From: JANMAT01 sp031359995
Lineage (GTDB): Bacteria; Actinomycetota; Acidimicrobiia; Acidimicrobiales; Ilumatobacteraceae
DNA: 18,421 bases
Direction of reading: 5' to 3'
Assembly: GCA_031359995.1 (NCBI GenBank)
Contig: JANMAT010000193.1
Location: 1-18,421, forward strand
Positions 1 through 6,861 of this stretch are shown piece by piece (position 1 is the first letter of the stretch; each line of letters begins with the position of its first letter). The translations under genes were made by a program, and so were the position numbers. Under the pieces are notes generated by a model. The model was not told the DNA's origin. It saw only the letters and a list, made by a program, of their open reading frames with translations, and made no database searches.

Positions 1-7
1 GGAGCCG

Positions 8-2173
8 TCAGTGCGAGAAGTGGACGTGGGGGAGTCGCTTGGCGATCCAGTTCGGCAGCCACCAGGTGCGCTTCCCGAGCAGACCGAACAGCGACGGCAC
101 GAGCATCATCCGGATCACGGTGGCGTCGAGCAGCACGGCCAGGGCCAGGGTCACGCCGAGCTCGGTGGGCGGGATCGGTCCCGTCACGCCGAAGGCGATG
201 AAGACCACGATCATGATGAGGGCGGCGTTGGTGATCGGGCGCCCGGTGCGGGCCAGCCCTTCGCGCACGGCCAGGTGGGGGTCGCCGGTGGCGTCGTGAC
301 GCTCCTTGATGGCCGCCAACAGGAACAGTTGGTAGTCCATCGACAGCCCGAACAGCAGGGCGAAGAAGAACAGCGGTGCCCACGCGTCCACGAAACCCTG
401 GTGCTCGATGCCGAGCAGTCCGGCGCCGATGCCGTGCTGGAACACGAGGGTGGCGAAGCCGAAGCTGGCCGCCACGCCCACCAGGTTCAGCACGATCGAC
501 GACAGGGCGATGGTGAGGCTGCGGAAGACCACGAGCAGGAGCAGGAACGCCACCAGCATGATGACGGCGATGGCCAGCGGCGCCCGCCCGGTGAGCACCG
601 CGGTCAGGTCGTGGTTCTGGGCGCCGGGGCCGCCCACGAACGCGTCGGGCGCCACCGTGTGCAGCTGGGCGCGCAGGCGGCCCACCAACGACGAGGTCTC
701 GGCGGCGTCGCCTGCGGTGCGCGGGGTCACCCGCACGACCAGGCGGCCACCGGCTGCCGGCCCGGTCACGATCTGGGCGGCCAGCACGTTGGCGTCGGCG
801 GCCGCCGCGGCCACGATGCGCTCGCCGTCCGCGGCGGGGGCGGTGACGAACAGCGGTGCCGCCGCGCCGGGGCCGTAGGCGGCGACGAGCAGGTCGTAGC
901 CGTCGCGGCTGGAGCGGCCCTTGTCGACCACGTGGGCGCCGGGCATGCCGAGGTGCATGCCGAGGGCGGGCAGGGCCAGGGCCAGCAGCAGGGCCACGCC
1001 GGCCGCCAGTGTGGTCTTGGGCCGGCGCAACGCACCGGCGGTCCAGCGGGCCCAGCGCCCCTCGGCCTGGCGGTCGGGGTCGTCGTGCCCCTTGGCCACC
1101 AGCACCCGGTCGCCGAGGGCCACGAGCACGGCGGGCAGCAGCGTGAGCGAGGCGACGGCCACGGCCACCACCGACAGGATCATGCCCAGCGCCATCGAGC
1201 GGAAGACCATGACCGGCACCAGGAACACCGCCGCCAACGACAGCACCACGGTGAGGGCCGACAGGAACACGGCCTTGCCCGCGGTGGCCAACGTCGTGGC
1301 GATGGCGTCGGCGGCGTCCTTGCCGTCCTCGCGCTCCTCCCGGTACCGGGAGACGATGAACAGGCTGTAGTCGATGCCGACGGCCAGGCCGATCATCATC
1401 GAGAAGTTCATCGACCACACCGACAGCGGGGTCACGTGGGTGAGCAGGTTGATGGACGCGAAGCCCACCGCGATGCCTGCCACGGCCAGAAGCAGGGGCA
1501 ACCCGGCGGCGATGGCCGATCCAAAGGCGATGAGCAGCAGGATGATCGTGGGCAGCCCCGAGACCAGCTCGGCCAGGTGCAGGGCCTGCTCGTTCTCCTG
1601 GTTGAAGTCGTGCCACACCGCCCACTCGCCGGTGGCCTCGGCGCGGGCACCGGCGGGCAGCGGGGCGCGACCGACCGTGGCGATGAGCGCGCCGGCCGAC
1701 TCGGGCAGGTCGGCGTCCTTCGCCGCCGCCAGCTGCACCGCCACGATGGCGGTACGCCCGTCGGGTGCCAGCAACCCCGAAGCCGGCGGAGCGGCCAGGG
1801 GGTCGACGACGCCGACCGTGCCGGGCGAGCCCTGCAGTGCCGCCACCAGTGACCGCAGCCCGCTCGGGTCGGCGGCGATGGCGCCGGGCTGCTGGTAGAC
1901 GACCGCGGCCGCTTCCGCACCGGCCTGGGGGAAGTCACGCCGCAGTTCGTCGCGCACCTTCTGGGCCACCGAGCCCTGGGCTTCCCAGCCCGCGCCGGAG
2001 AGCGCCCCGTTGAGCGTGACGGCCAGCGGCGCGGCGGCCAGCACCAGCACCAACCAGGCCAGCATGACGACCCGCCGGCGCCGGGCCGAGAACCGGGCCA
2101 GGCGGGCGAACCACGGCTCACCTGACGGGGTGGCGGGATCCGGCGCGGGTGCGGTGCGGTCGGTCGGGGTCAT
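8..2173 (-). CDS. MMPL/RND-family membrane exporter
   Basis: Predicted 721-aa inner-membrane exporter of the MMPL branch of the RND superfamily, proton-driven transporters that usually move lipids or hydrophobic compounds. A basic N-terminus leads into TM1 at about residues 35-53. A large extracytoplasmic domain follows, then a TM block with the family motif GIDYSLFIVSRYREER at about 266-281. The second half repeats this plan, with GLSMDYQLFLLAAIKERHD near 609. I chose the ATG at 2173 because CAGGAG lies 6 nt upstream; an in-frame TTG at 2290 would run translation through the promoter and operator. The gene is divergent from the sulfide oxidation operon, and its apparent promoter straddles the 22-bp palindrome, so both are probably controlled together. 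The stop codon is inside the window and the gene looks intact. The substrate cannot be told from the sequence. Confidence 0.93.
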   Translation of the reverse strand: MTPTDRTAPAPDPATPSGEPWFARLARFSARRRRVVMLAWLVLVLAAAPLAVTLNGALSGAGWEAQGSVAQKVRDELRRDFPQAGAEAAAVVYQQPGAIAADPSGLRSLVAALQGSPGTVGVVDPLAAPPASGLLAPDGRTAIVAVQLAAAKDADLPESAGALIATVGRAPLPAGARAEATGEWAVWHDFNQENEQALHLAELVSGLPTIILLLIAFGSAIAAGLPLLLAVAGIAVGFASINLLTHVTPLSVWSMNFSMMIGLAVGIDYSLFIVSRYREEREDGKDAADAIATTLATAGKAVFLSALTVVLSLAAVFLVPVMVFRSMALGMILSVVAVAVASLTLLPAVLVALGDRVLVAKGHDDPDRQAEGRWARWTAGALRRPKTTLAAGVALLLALALPALGMHLGMPGAHVVDKGRSSRDGYDLLVAAYGPGAAAPLFVTAPAADGERIVAAAAADANVLAAQIVTGPAAGGRLVVRVTPRTAGDAAETSSLVGRLRAQLHTVAPDAFVGGPGAQNHDLTAVLTGRAPLAIAVIMLVAFLLLLVVFRSLTIALSSIVLNLVGVAASFGFATLVFQHGIGAGLLGIEHQGFVDAWAPLFFFALLFGLSMDYQLFLLAAIKERHDATGDPHLAVREGLARTGRPITNAALIMIVVFIAFGVTGPIPPTELGVTLALAVLLDATVIRMMLVPSLFGLLGKRTWWLPNWIAKRLPHVHFSH

Positions 2174-2248
2174 CGTGGTCTCCTGCGGTGGGGCGCGACG
2201 AAGCGGGGCCGGCGAGTCGTGAGGTGCCGGGGCGGGCAGCCTCCGGTC

Positions 2249-2278
2249 AACATATACCCCCAAGGGTATATGGGTCAA
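2249..2278 (-). promoter_or_regulatory. Candidate sigma70-type promoter of the MMPL gene
   Basis: On the minus strand TTGACC (2273-2278) is followed after 18 nt by TATGTT (2249-2254), a good -35/-10 pair for a housekeeping sigma factor. The spacer is almost wholly occupied by the palindrome at 2251-2272, so a bound repressor would block polymerase. The predicted transcript would start about 70 nt before the MMPL ATG. Confidence 0.5.
2251..2272. promoter_or_regulatory. 22-bp palindromic operator, CsoR/CstR-like
   Basis: CATATACCC-CCAA-GGGTATATG is a perfect inverted repeat with 9-bp arms and a 4-nt centre, conspicuous in this GC-rich background. The core ATACCC-N4-GGGTAT (equivalently ATACC-N6-GGTAT) resembles operators of the CsoR/CstR repressor family, which sense copper or persulfides. 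It lies between the divergent MMPL and sulfide oxidation genes. The adjacent genes favour a persulfide sensor over a copper sensor; that is inference. No CsoR-family gene is present in the window. Confidence 0.7.
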
Positions 2279-2334
2279 TCGCCGTCCCAATGGACGAACG
2301 TCGGCGAGTCAGGGCCGGAGGTCCCTGCGCGCGG

Positions 2335-2350
2335 ATACCGGAGGGGGTAC
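2335..2350. promoter_or_regulatory. Second, degenerate copy of the CsoR/CstR-like operator
   Basis: ATACC (2335-2339), 6 nt, then GGTAC (2346-2350) keeps the half-site sequence and exact spacing of the palindrome at 2251-2272, with one mismatch in the right arm. It ends 30 nt before the flavoprotein start codon, where a repressor could block the rightward promoter. Because it is short and imperfect, chance similarity is possible. Confidence 0.45.
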
Positions 2351-2380
2351 ATGCTGAAGGAAAGAGGAAGGGAGCCGGCC

Positions 2381-3625
2381 ATGACGCACCGGATCGTGAT
2401 CCTGGGAGGCGGCACCGGCGGCACGCTGACGGCCAACCGGCTGCGCAAGCGCTACAGCCGCGACGTGGCCACCATCACCGTGGTCGACCGTGACGACGCC
2501 CACGTGTACCAACCGGGCCTGCTGTTCGTGCCGTTCGGACTCACCACCGCCGACGACATCGTGCGGCCGCGCGGCCGGCAGCTCCACCGTGGCATCGAGT
2601 ACGTCCGCAGCGACATCGACCGGGTGGTCGTGGCCGAGGACCGGGTCGCGTTGAGCGACGGATCGGCGCTGCCCTACGACGTGCTCGTGGTGGCCACCGG
2701 CGCGGTGCTGCAGCCCGAGGAGACCGAGGGCCTCACCGGCGCCGGCTGGCGCGAGAACGTCCACACGTTCTACGACCTCGACGGCGCCACGGCGCTGGCC
2801 GACGCGCTGGCCACCTTCGAAGGTGGTCGCCTCGTGGTGAACGTGGTCGACCTACCCATCAAGTGTCCGGTCGCACCGCTCGAGTTCTGCTTCCTCGCCG
2901 ATTGGTACCTGCAGGAGCGCGGCATCCGCGACAAGGTGCAGCTCACCTACGTGACCCCGCTCGACGCCGCCTTCACCAAGCCCGTCGCCGCCGAGCGCCT
3001 GGCCGGGATGCTGGCCGAGAAGGGCGTCGAACTGGTGACCGAGTTCAACACCGGTGAGGTCGACGGTGAAGGTGGTCGCCTCGTCGGCTACGACGGGCGC
3101 GAGGTGCCCTTCGATCTCGCCGTCGTCGTGCCCGTGCACGGTGGGGCCCCCTACGTGGCGCGCTCCGAAGGTCTCGGCGACGCCCTCGGCTTCGTGACGA
3201 CCGACCCGCACACGCTGCAGTCGAAGGTGCGCCCGAACGTGTTCGCCATCGGCGACGCCGCCAACCTGCCCGCCTCGAAGGCCGGCTCGGTCACCCACTT
3301 CGAGGGCGAGGTGCTCGTGGAGAACATCGTGCGCTTCCTGGCTCAGGAACCGCTCGACAGCAGCTACGACGGCCACGCCAACTGCTTCATCGAAACCGGC
3401 TTCGGCAAGGCCATGCTCATCGACTTCAACTACGAGCAGGAGCCCGTGCCCGGTCACTTCCCCGGCCCGGTGGGCCTGCCCCTGCTCAAGGAGTCGCGGG
3501 CCAACCACCTCGGCAAGCTGATGTTCCAGTGGGTCTACTGGCACGGCCTGCTCCCCGGCCGCGACCTGCCCGGCATCGGGGCCGACATGCCCCGCGCCGG
3601 CAAGGCGCTGGCCACCAAGCACTGA
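2381..3625 (+). CDS. Sulfide:quinone oxidoreductase-like FAD flavoprotein
   Basis: Predicted 414-aa flavoprotein of the SQR/FCSD family, which oxidises sulfide to protein-bound or free persulfide and passes electrons to quinone at the membrane. The N-terminal FAD-binding motif is GGGTGG at residues 9-14, and the FAD-contacting segment with GDAAN is at 291-295. Candidate redox cysteines are C162 in KCPVAPLE and C335 in NCFIETG, the two regions where family members carry the sulfide-oxidising pair; C170 is a third cysteine. The ATG at 2381 has AGGAAGGGAG just upstream; ATG 2351 and GTG 2219 are in frame but would overlap the operator region. It heads an operon with TusE- and DsrE-like genes, so the persulfide is probably handed to protein carriers. 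SQR subtype is not assigned. Confidence 0.85.
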   Translation: MTHRIVILGGGTGGTLTANRLRKRYSRDVATITVVDRDDAHVYQPGLLFVPFGLTTADDIVRPRGRQLHRGIEYVRSDIDRVVVAEDRVALSDGSALPYDVLVVATGAVLQPEETEGLTGAGWRENVHTFYDLDGATALADALATFEGGRLVVNVVDLPIKCPVAPLEFCFLADWYLQERGIRDKVQLTYVTPLDAAFTKPVAAERLAGMLAEKGVELVTEFNTGEVDGEGGRLVGYDGREVPFDLAVVVPVHGGAPYVARSEGLGDALGFVTTDPHTLQSKVRPNVFAIGDAANLPASKAGSVTHFEGEVLVENIVRFLAQEPLDSSYDGHANCFIETGFGKAMLIDFNYEQEPVPGHFPGPVGLPLLKESRANHLGKLMFQWVYWHGLLPGRDLPGIGADMPRAGKALATKH

Positions 3626-3644
3626 CGATCACAGGAGGATCATC

Positions 3645-3962
3645 ATGACGACGCGCACGGTCGACGGCATCGCGGTCGACGTCAACGACGAAGGCTTCTT
3701 CGACCACCCCGAGCAGTGGACGGAGGCCATGGCCCCCACACTGGCCAAGGAGGTCGGCATCGACACGCTCACCGATCGGCACTGGCTCGTCGTGCGGTTC
3801 GTGCGCCACGAGTACGAGGTGAACGGCACCGGCCCCATGGTTCGCGTGCTCGGCAAGACCTCGGGCGTGGCCACGAAGGAGCTGTTCGCGCTGTTCCCCA
3901 AGGGCCCGGCCAAGATCGCCGCCCGCATCGCCGGCATCCCCAAGCCGCGCGGCTGCATCTGA
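3645..3962 (+). CDS. TusE/DsrC-family sulfur carrier, single-cysteine type
   Basis: A 105-aa protein of the DsrC/TusE/DsvC family, small carriers holding a persulfide on a C-terminal flexible arm. The C-terminus PKPRGCI carries the family's penultimate cysteine (C104). The second cysteine of true DsrC, 11 residues upstream, is replaced by alanine (A93), so it cannot form the DsrC trisulfide used with dissimilatory sulfite reductase. It should act as a TusE-like persulfide relay or a regulator. The N-terminal GIAVDVNDEGFF and the WTEAMAPTLAKEVGI segment also fit the family. AGGAGG lies 6 nt before the ATG. It follows the SQR-like gene by 19 nt and precedes a DsrE-like gene, probably on one mRNA. 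Confidence 0.88.
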   Translation: MTTRTVDGIAVDVNDEGFFDHPEQWTEAMAPTLAKEVGIDTLTDRHWLVVRFVRHEYEVNGTGPMVRVLGKTSGVATKELFALFPKGPAKIAARIAGIPKPRGCI

Positions 3963-4010
3963 CCCGAGCTGCACCCTGTCCCCACTCTCTCCCACAAGCA
4001 AGGACCGATC

Positions 4011-4478
4011 ATGAGCGACACGATCGAAAAGGTCTCCGTCATCATCTCCAAGGGCTCGCTGGACGGCATCTATCCCGGGCTCATCATGGCCAACGGCGCC
4101 CGCAACGAGGGCATGGAGGCCAACTTGTTCTTCACGTTCTTCGGGCTCGACGCCATTCACGTGAAGCGCCACGACCACATCAAGATCTCCACGGTCGGCA
4201 ATCCCGGTCTCCACGTGCCGACGCTCGTGGGCGGTCTGCCCGGCATGTCGGCGGTGGTGACCCACCTGATGGACAAGAAGATGCACGAGCTCGACATCCC
4301 GCCCATCCCCGAGTTCATCGAGATGATCGCCGACACCGGCGCGGGGATCTACGCGTGCAAGGCGTCGGTCGACCTGTTCGGCATGACGAGCGAGGACTTC
4401 GTGCCCCAGCTGAAGGACATCATCACCGTCGGCGAGTTCTACGAGATGGCCGCCGGCGGCCAGATCATCTTCACCTGA
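4011..4478 (+). CDS. DsrE/DsrF-like sulfurtransferase
   Basis: A 155-aa protein resembling the DsrE/DsrF-like (DsrE2-type) family, whose members carry sulfur as a cysteine persulfide. The fold starts with a beta strand and a loop (VSVIISKG, 8-15) and the FFTFFGLDAI strand at about 40-49. The only cysteine is C116 in IYACKASVDLFGM, the expected position of the sulfur-carrying residue. No membrane segment is obvious, unlike some DsrE2 proteins. AAGGACC precedes the ATG. As third gene after SQR-like and TusE-like proteins, it probably exchanges persulfide sulfur with one or both. TusA, rhodanese and persulfide dioxygenase genes, common partners elsewhere, are absent from the window. Confidence 0.85.
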   Translation: MSDTIEKVSVIISKGSLDGIYPGLIMANGARNEGMEANLFFTFFGLDAIHVKRHDHIKISTVGNPGLHVPTLVGGLPGMSAVVTHLMDKKMHELDIPPIPEFIEMIADTGAGIYACKASVDLFGMTSEDFVPQLKDIITVGEFYEMAAGGQIIFT

Positions 4479-4514
4479 GCGAGCTCAGCCCGACTCCTGC
4501 GGGGTGAGACGCAC

Positions 4515-4546
4515 GGCTGGTCGGTCGCGACGGCGGCCGACCAGCC
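4515..4546. terminator. Hairpin terminator between convergent genes
   Basis: GGCTGGTCGG, a 12-nt loop and CCGACCAGCC form a perfect 10-bp GC-rich stem, 37 nt after the DsrE-like stop and between two convergent genes. No T-tract follows, as is usual in high-GC actinobacteria. It probably ends transcripts from both sides. The rest of 4479-4610 holds nothing else I can support. Confidence 0.65.
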
Positions 4547-4610
4547 GCTCTGCGCTCGCCGCCGGTGCTCGTACTCGGTCAGGGTGTTCTCGTTGCGCCC
4601 CGCCATCGCG

Positions 4611-6167
4611 TCACCTCGTGCATTCCGCCATCACCACGTGGGCGGCGTTGCGTCCCGACGCGCCCCACACGCCGGCGCCCGGATAGGTGGCCGCGCCCGT
4701 GAGGTACAGGCCGTTCACCGGCGTGCGGTAGCGCGTGAGCTCGGGGTTGCGGCCCAGGAACGCGGCGAGCGCACCGCCACCGAAGCTGGTGGCGTGGCCC
4801 TGCGGTAGGTGGAACTCGCTCTCGTAGCGGTCGGGTGTCATGGCTCGGAACCGGCGCACGCCGGCGCCGAAGTCGGGCTGCACGAGCGTGCCCAACTGGT
4901 CGAGCCATCGTTGTGGTTCGCCCGACGTGGACCAGCCGCCCTGCAGCGCGTAGGGCGTGAACAGCACCTCGAGGCTGAACACGTGGTCGCCGTCGGCGGT
5001 ACGCATGGTGGGGTCGAGGGCCGACGGGGTGTTGGCGAAGAGCATGGGTTGGGTGGCCACGCGCCCCTGTTGCATGGCCTGGTGCGCCTCGTGCATGCCC
5101 TGCAGGGTGGGAGCCACGATGGTGGTGGCGTGGGCCGGGTCGAAGCCGAGCCGGTTCACCAGCGCGTCGTCCAGAGCCCGGAACCGGGGCGGCGCGGCCA
5201 CGATGGCGTCGATCTTCGACTCGTAGCCGGCGTGCTGCGGTGTGGCCTTCCACCGTTCCACCAACGCCCGGGCCACTGCGGGCGGCTCGCGCAGCCAGTG
5301 CAGAAACGTGGCGTGCGGGTCGCACGCCGACACCACCGCGCCGGCGTCGAGCTCGGCGCCATCGGCCAGCGTGACGCCGCGCACGCGGTCGCCCTCGCAC
5401 CTGATGGCCACGACTCGGGCGTTGCAGCGCACCGTGCCGCCCGCAGCGGTGATGGCGGCGTGCAGCGCATCGGTGAAGGCACCACTGCCGCCGACGGGGC
5501 GCCCGACCCGGGCCACGTGCTTCATGGCATAGGTCAGCGCGCCCAGGCCGGTGCCAGGTGTGAACGGTGACAGGCCCCACACGGCGGGCCCGACCACCAC
5601 GGCCGGTGCCAGCAGTGCCTCTTCCGAGAAGAACGAGCGCAGCACGTCGGCCACGCTGCACCGGTTCCACGCCAGCAGGGTGCGCAGGCCGGCACCCTTG
5701 TAGCGGGCCGCGGTGGCCAGCAGTGAACGGCGCGACGGCACCTGCGATGCCGCATCGAGGGCGAGCTCCACGATCGGTCGGGCCGCTCGCACGTAGCGGC
5801 GGTAGCCCTCGACCTGATCGGGGTAGGTGGCACGCAGCGCGTCGAGCGTGCGGTCGAGGTCGTGGAACACGGGCCACGCCGGTCCGCCGTGCCACGGCAC
5901 CGACACCTGGGGCGGGTCGACATCGAGGTAGCGCAGGCCGTGGCCGGCCAGGCCGAGCTCGTCGATGATGGGCGTGGTGCGCACCACGGCGTGATCGCAG
6001 TTGCAGATGTTGACGCGTGCGCCGAGGGCGTCGACGGTGGACGCGCAGCCACCCACGCTGTCGCGCGCCTCGAGCACGAGGGTGCGCAGACCCGAGCGGG
6101 CGAGGTACGCCGCGCTCACGAGCCCGTTGTGGCCCCCACCGATCACGATCACGTCCGCATCGGCCAT
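4611..6167 (-). CDS. NAD(P)/FAD-dependent oxidoreductase, phytoene-desaturase-like superfamily
   Basis: A 518-aa flavoprotein of the COG1233 type (phytoene dehydrogenase/PYROXD2-like). The N-terminal Rossmann motif VIVIGGGHNG (6-15) is followed by the acidic strand end and GG pair in LEARDSVGGCAS, and the C-terminal FAD segment GLYLTGAATYPGAGVWGASG is near residue 490. Carotenoid desaturation is unlikely because no phytoene synthase or other crt gene is nearby; the substrate is unknown. The ATG is fixed by the Rossmann fold beginning 5 residues later. No Shine-Dalgarno sequence precedes it: the palindrome 6168-6186 touches the start codon, and TACCAT at -12 to -7 looks like a -10 element, which suggests a leaderless, repressor-controlled mRNA. 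Confidence 0.88.
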   Translation of the reverse strand: MADADVIVIGGGHNGLVSAAYLARSGLRTLVLEARDSVGGCASTVDALGARVNICNCDHAVVRTTPIIDELGLAGHGLRYLDVDPPQVSVPWHGGPAWPVFHDLDRTLDALRATYPDQVEGYRRYVRAARPIVELALDAASQVPSRRSLLATAARYKGAGLRTLLAWNRCSVADVLRSFFSEEALLAPAVVVGPAVWGLSPFTPGTGLGALTYAMKHVARVGRPVGGSGAFTDALHAAITAAGGTVRCNARVVAIRCEGDRVRGVTLADGAELDAGAVVSACDPHATFLHWLREPPAVARALVERWKATPQHAGYESKIDAIVAAPPRFRALDDALVNRLGFDPAHATTIVAPTLQGMHEAHQAMQQGRVATQPMLFANTPSALDPTMRTADGDHVFSLEVLFTPYALQGGWSTSGEPQRWLDQLGTLVQPDFGAGVRRFRAMTPDRYESEFHLPQGHATSFGGGALAAFLGRNPELTRYRTPVNGLYLTGAATYPGAGVWGASGRNAAHVVMAECTR

Positions 6168-6186
6168 CTATTGATGGTATCAATAG
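6168..6186. promoter_or_regulatory. Palindromic operator abutting the FAD oxidoreductase start codon
   Basis: CTATTGAT-GGT-ATCAATAG is a perfect palindrome with 8-bp arms ending at the base next to the start codon of the minus-strand gene. Its core TATTGA-N5-TCAATA recurs in the palindrome at 6816-6848. AT-rich dyads of this kind are typical binding sites for TetR-, GntR- or XRE-type repressors. On the minus strand it contains TACCAT, a possible -10 hexamer, so binding would occlude the promoter. Confidence 0.7.
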
Positions 6187-6201
6187 GCGATGGCGCGGCG
6201 C

Positions 6202-6810
6202 TCAGCGATGGATCGCCGTGGTGCGCGTGGTCGTGGCCACCAGCCTTCCCCGGCGGAACACGAGGCGGTCGGCCGGCGCCTCGGCCACCGCGGCGCGGGT
6301 GTTGGGCGCGTCGATGGCCACCAGGTCGGCCGGGTCGCCCACCGCCATCGTGACGCGGGGCAGGCCCATGGCGGCGCGCGCCTCGTTGCTCACCATGTCG
6401 TAGGCCACGCTGGGGAACTGGTGTCCGGCCACCACGAGCAACGACGCCGTCTCCAGCGGGTCGCTGCGACCGACGGGGTTGAACGGGTCCTGCACGTTGT
6501 CGCCCCCGGCCGCCACCGTGACGCCGGCCTCGCGCAGCACGTCGATGGGCGCGAGGGCGCGGGGCACGCTGACGCGGTGCTGACGGCCCTGCAGGTACAG
6601 GTTCGTCTGGGGCAGCGGGATCACGGCGATGCCGGCGGCGGCCACCTCGGCCGCCACCGCCTCCTGCGTGGCGTGGTCCTGCACGGCCAGACTCACGCAG
6701 TGGCTGGCGGCCACGCCGCCGGTGAAGCCGCGGTCGCGCACCTGCCGGGCCAGCTCGCGCAGCGTGAGCATGTCGACGTCGAGCGTCTCGCCCACCGTCA
6801 ATGAGCACAC
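6202..6810 (-). pseudogene. Cytosine deaminase-like amidohydrolase, N-terminal half missing
   Basis: The 202-aa reading frame matches the C-terminal half of cytosine deaminase-type amidohydrolases, which are normally about 400 aa. It keeps a metal-ligand-type histidine in ASHCVS (H37), the substrate loop with LYLQGR, the AAGGDNVQDPF segment with the catalytic or metal aspartate (D104), and the C-terminal VGDPADLVAID strand of the beta sandwich. The N-terminal beta strands and the HxH metal pair are absent. Where intact proteins read approximately HVDE, this one begins TVGE, so the break falls at a metal ligand. No frame upstream encodes the missing part. It lies between the two shared palindromes and on the same strand as the FAD oxidoreductase. 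The open frame suggests recent truncation; deaminase activity is not expected. Confidence 0.75.
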
Positions 6811-6815
6811 CGCGG

Positions 6816-6848
6816 GTGGCCGGTATTGATGCAGTCAATACCGGCCAC
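6816..6848. promoter_or_regulatory. 33-bp perfect palindrome with the same TATTGA-N5-TCAATA core
   Basis: GTGGCCGGTATTGA, the 5-nt centre TGCAG, and TCAATACCGGCCAC form 14-bp perfect arms. The inner part TATTGA-N5-TCAATA is identical in arms and spacing to the dyad at 6168-6186. It lies between the deaminase remnant (6 nt away) and the rightward small ORF/LLM operon. TAGCTT at 6849-6854, directly after it and 7 nt before the ATG at 6862, could be the rightward -10 element. It can be read as an operator or as a strong hairpin; the repeated core favours an operator. Confidence 0.72.
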
Positions 6849-6861
6849 TAGCTTGGGGTCG

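Noticed and set aside
11..1852. A 613-codon plus-strand open frame opposite the MMPL gene
   Set aside because: It is rich in His, Gln, Gly and Arg with no fold-like pattern, and lies wholly antisense to a clear transporter; high GC gives such frames.
2174..2290. N-terminal extension of the MMPL protein from a TTG at 2290
   Set aside because: It would translate the palindrome and promoter, and the ATG at 2173 has its own ribosome binding site.
2219..2380. N-terminal extension of the SQR-like protein from GTG 2219 or ATG 2351
   Set aside because: The FAD-binding Rossmann strand begins right after the ATG at 2381, which has a good ribosome binding site; the extension would cover both operators.
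3645..3962. Calling this gene dsrC of a dissimilatory sulfite reductase pathway
   Set aside because: The second cysteine required in DsrC is alanine here and no dsrAB is nearby; TusE-like is the safer name.
4611..6167. Carotenoid biosynthesis assignment for the FAD oxidoreductase
   Set aside because: The superfamily is broad and no phytoene synthase or cyclase gene is nearby.
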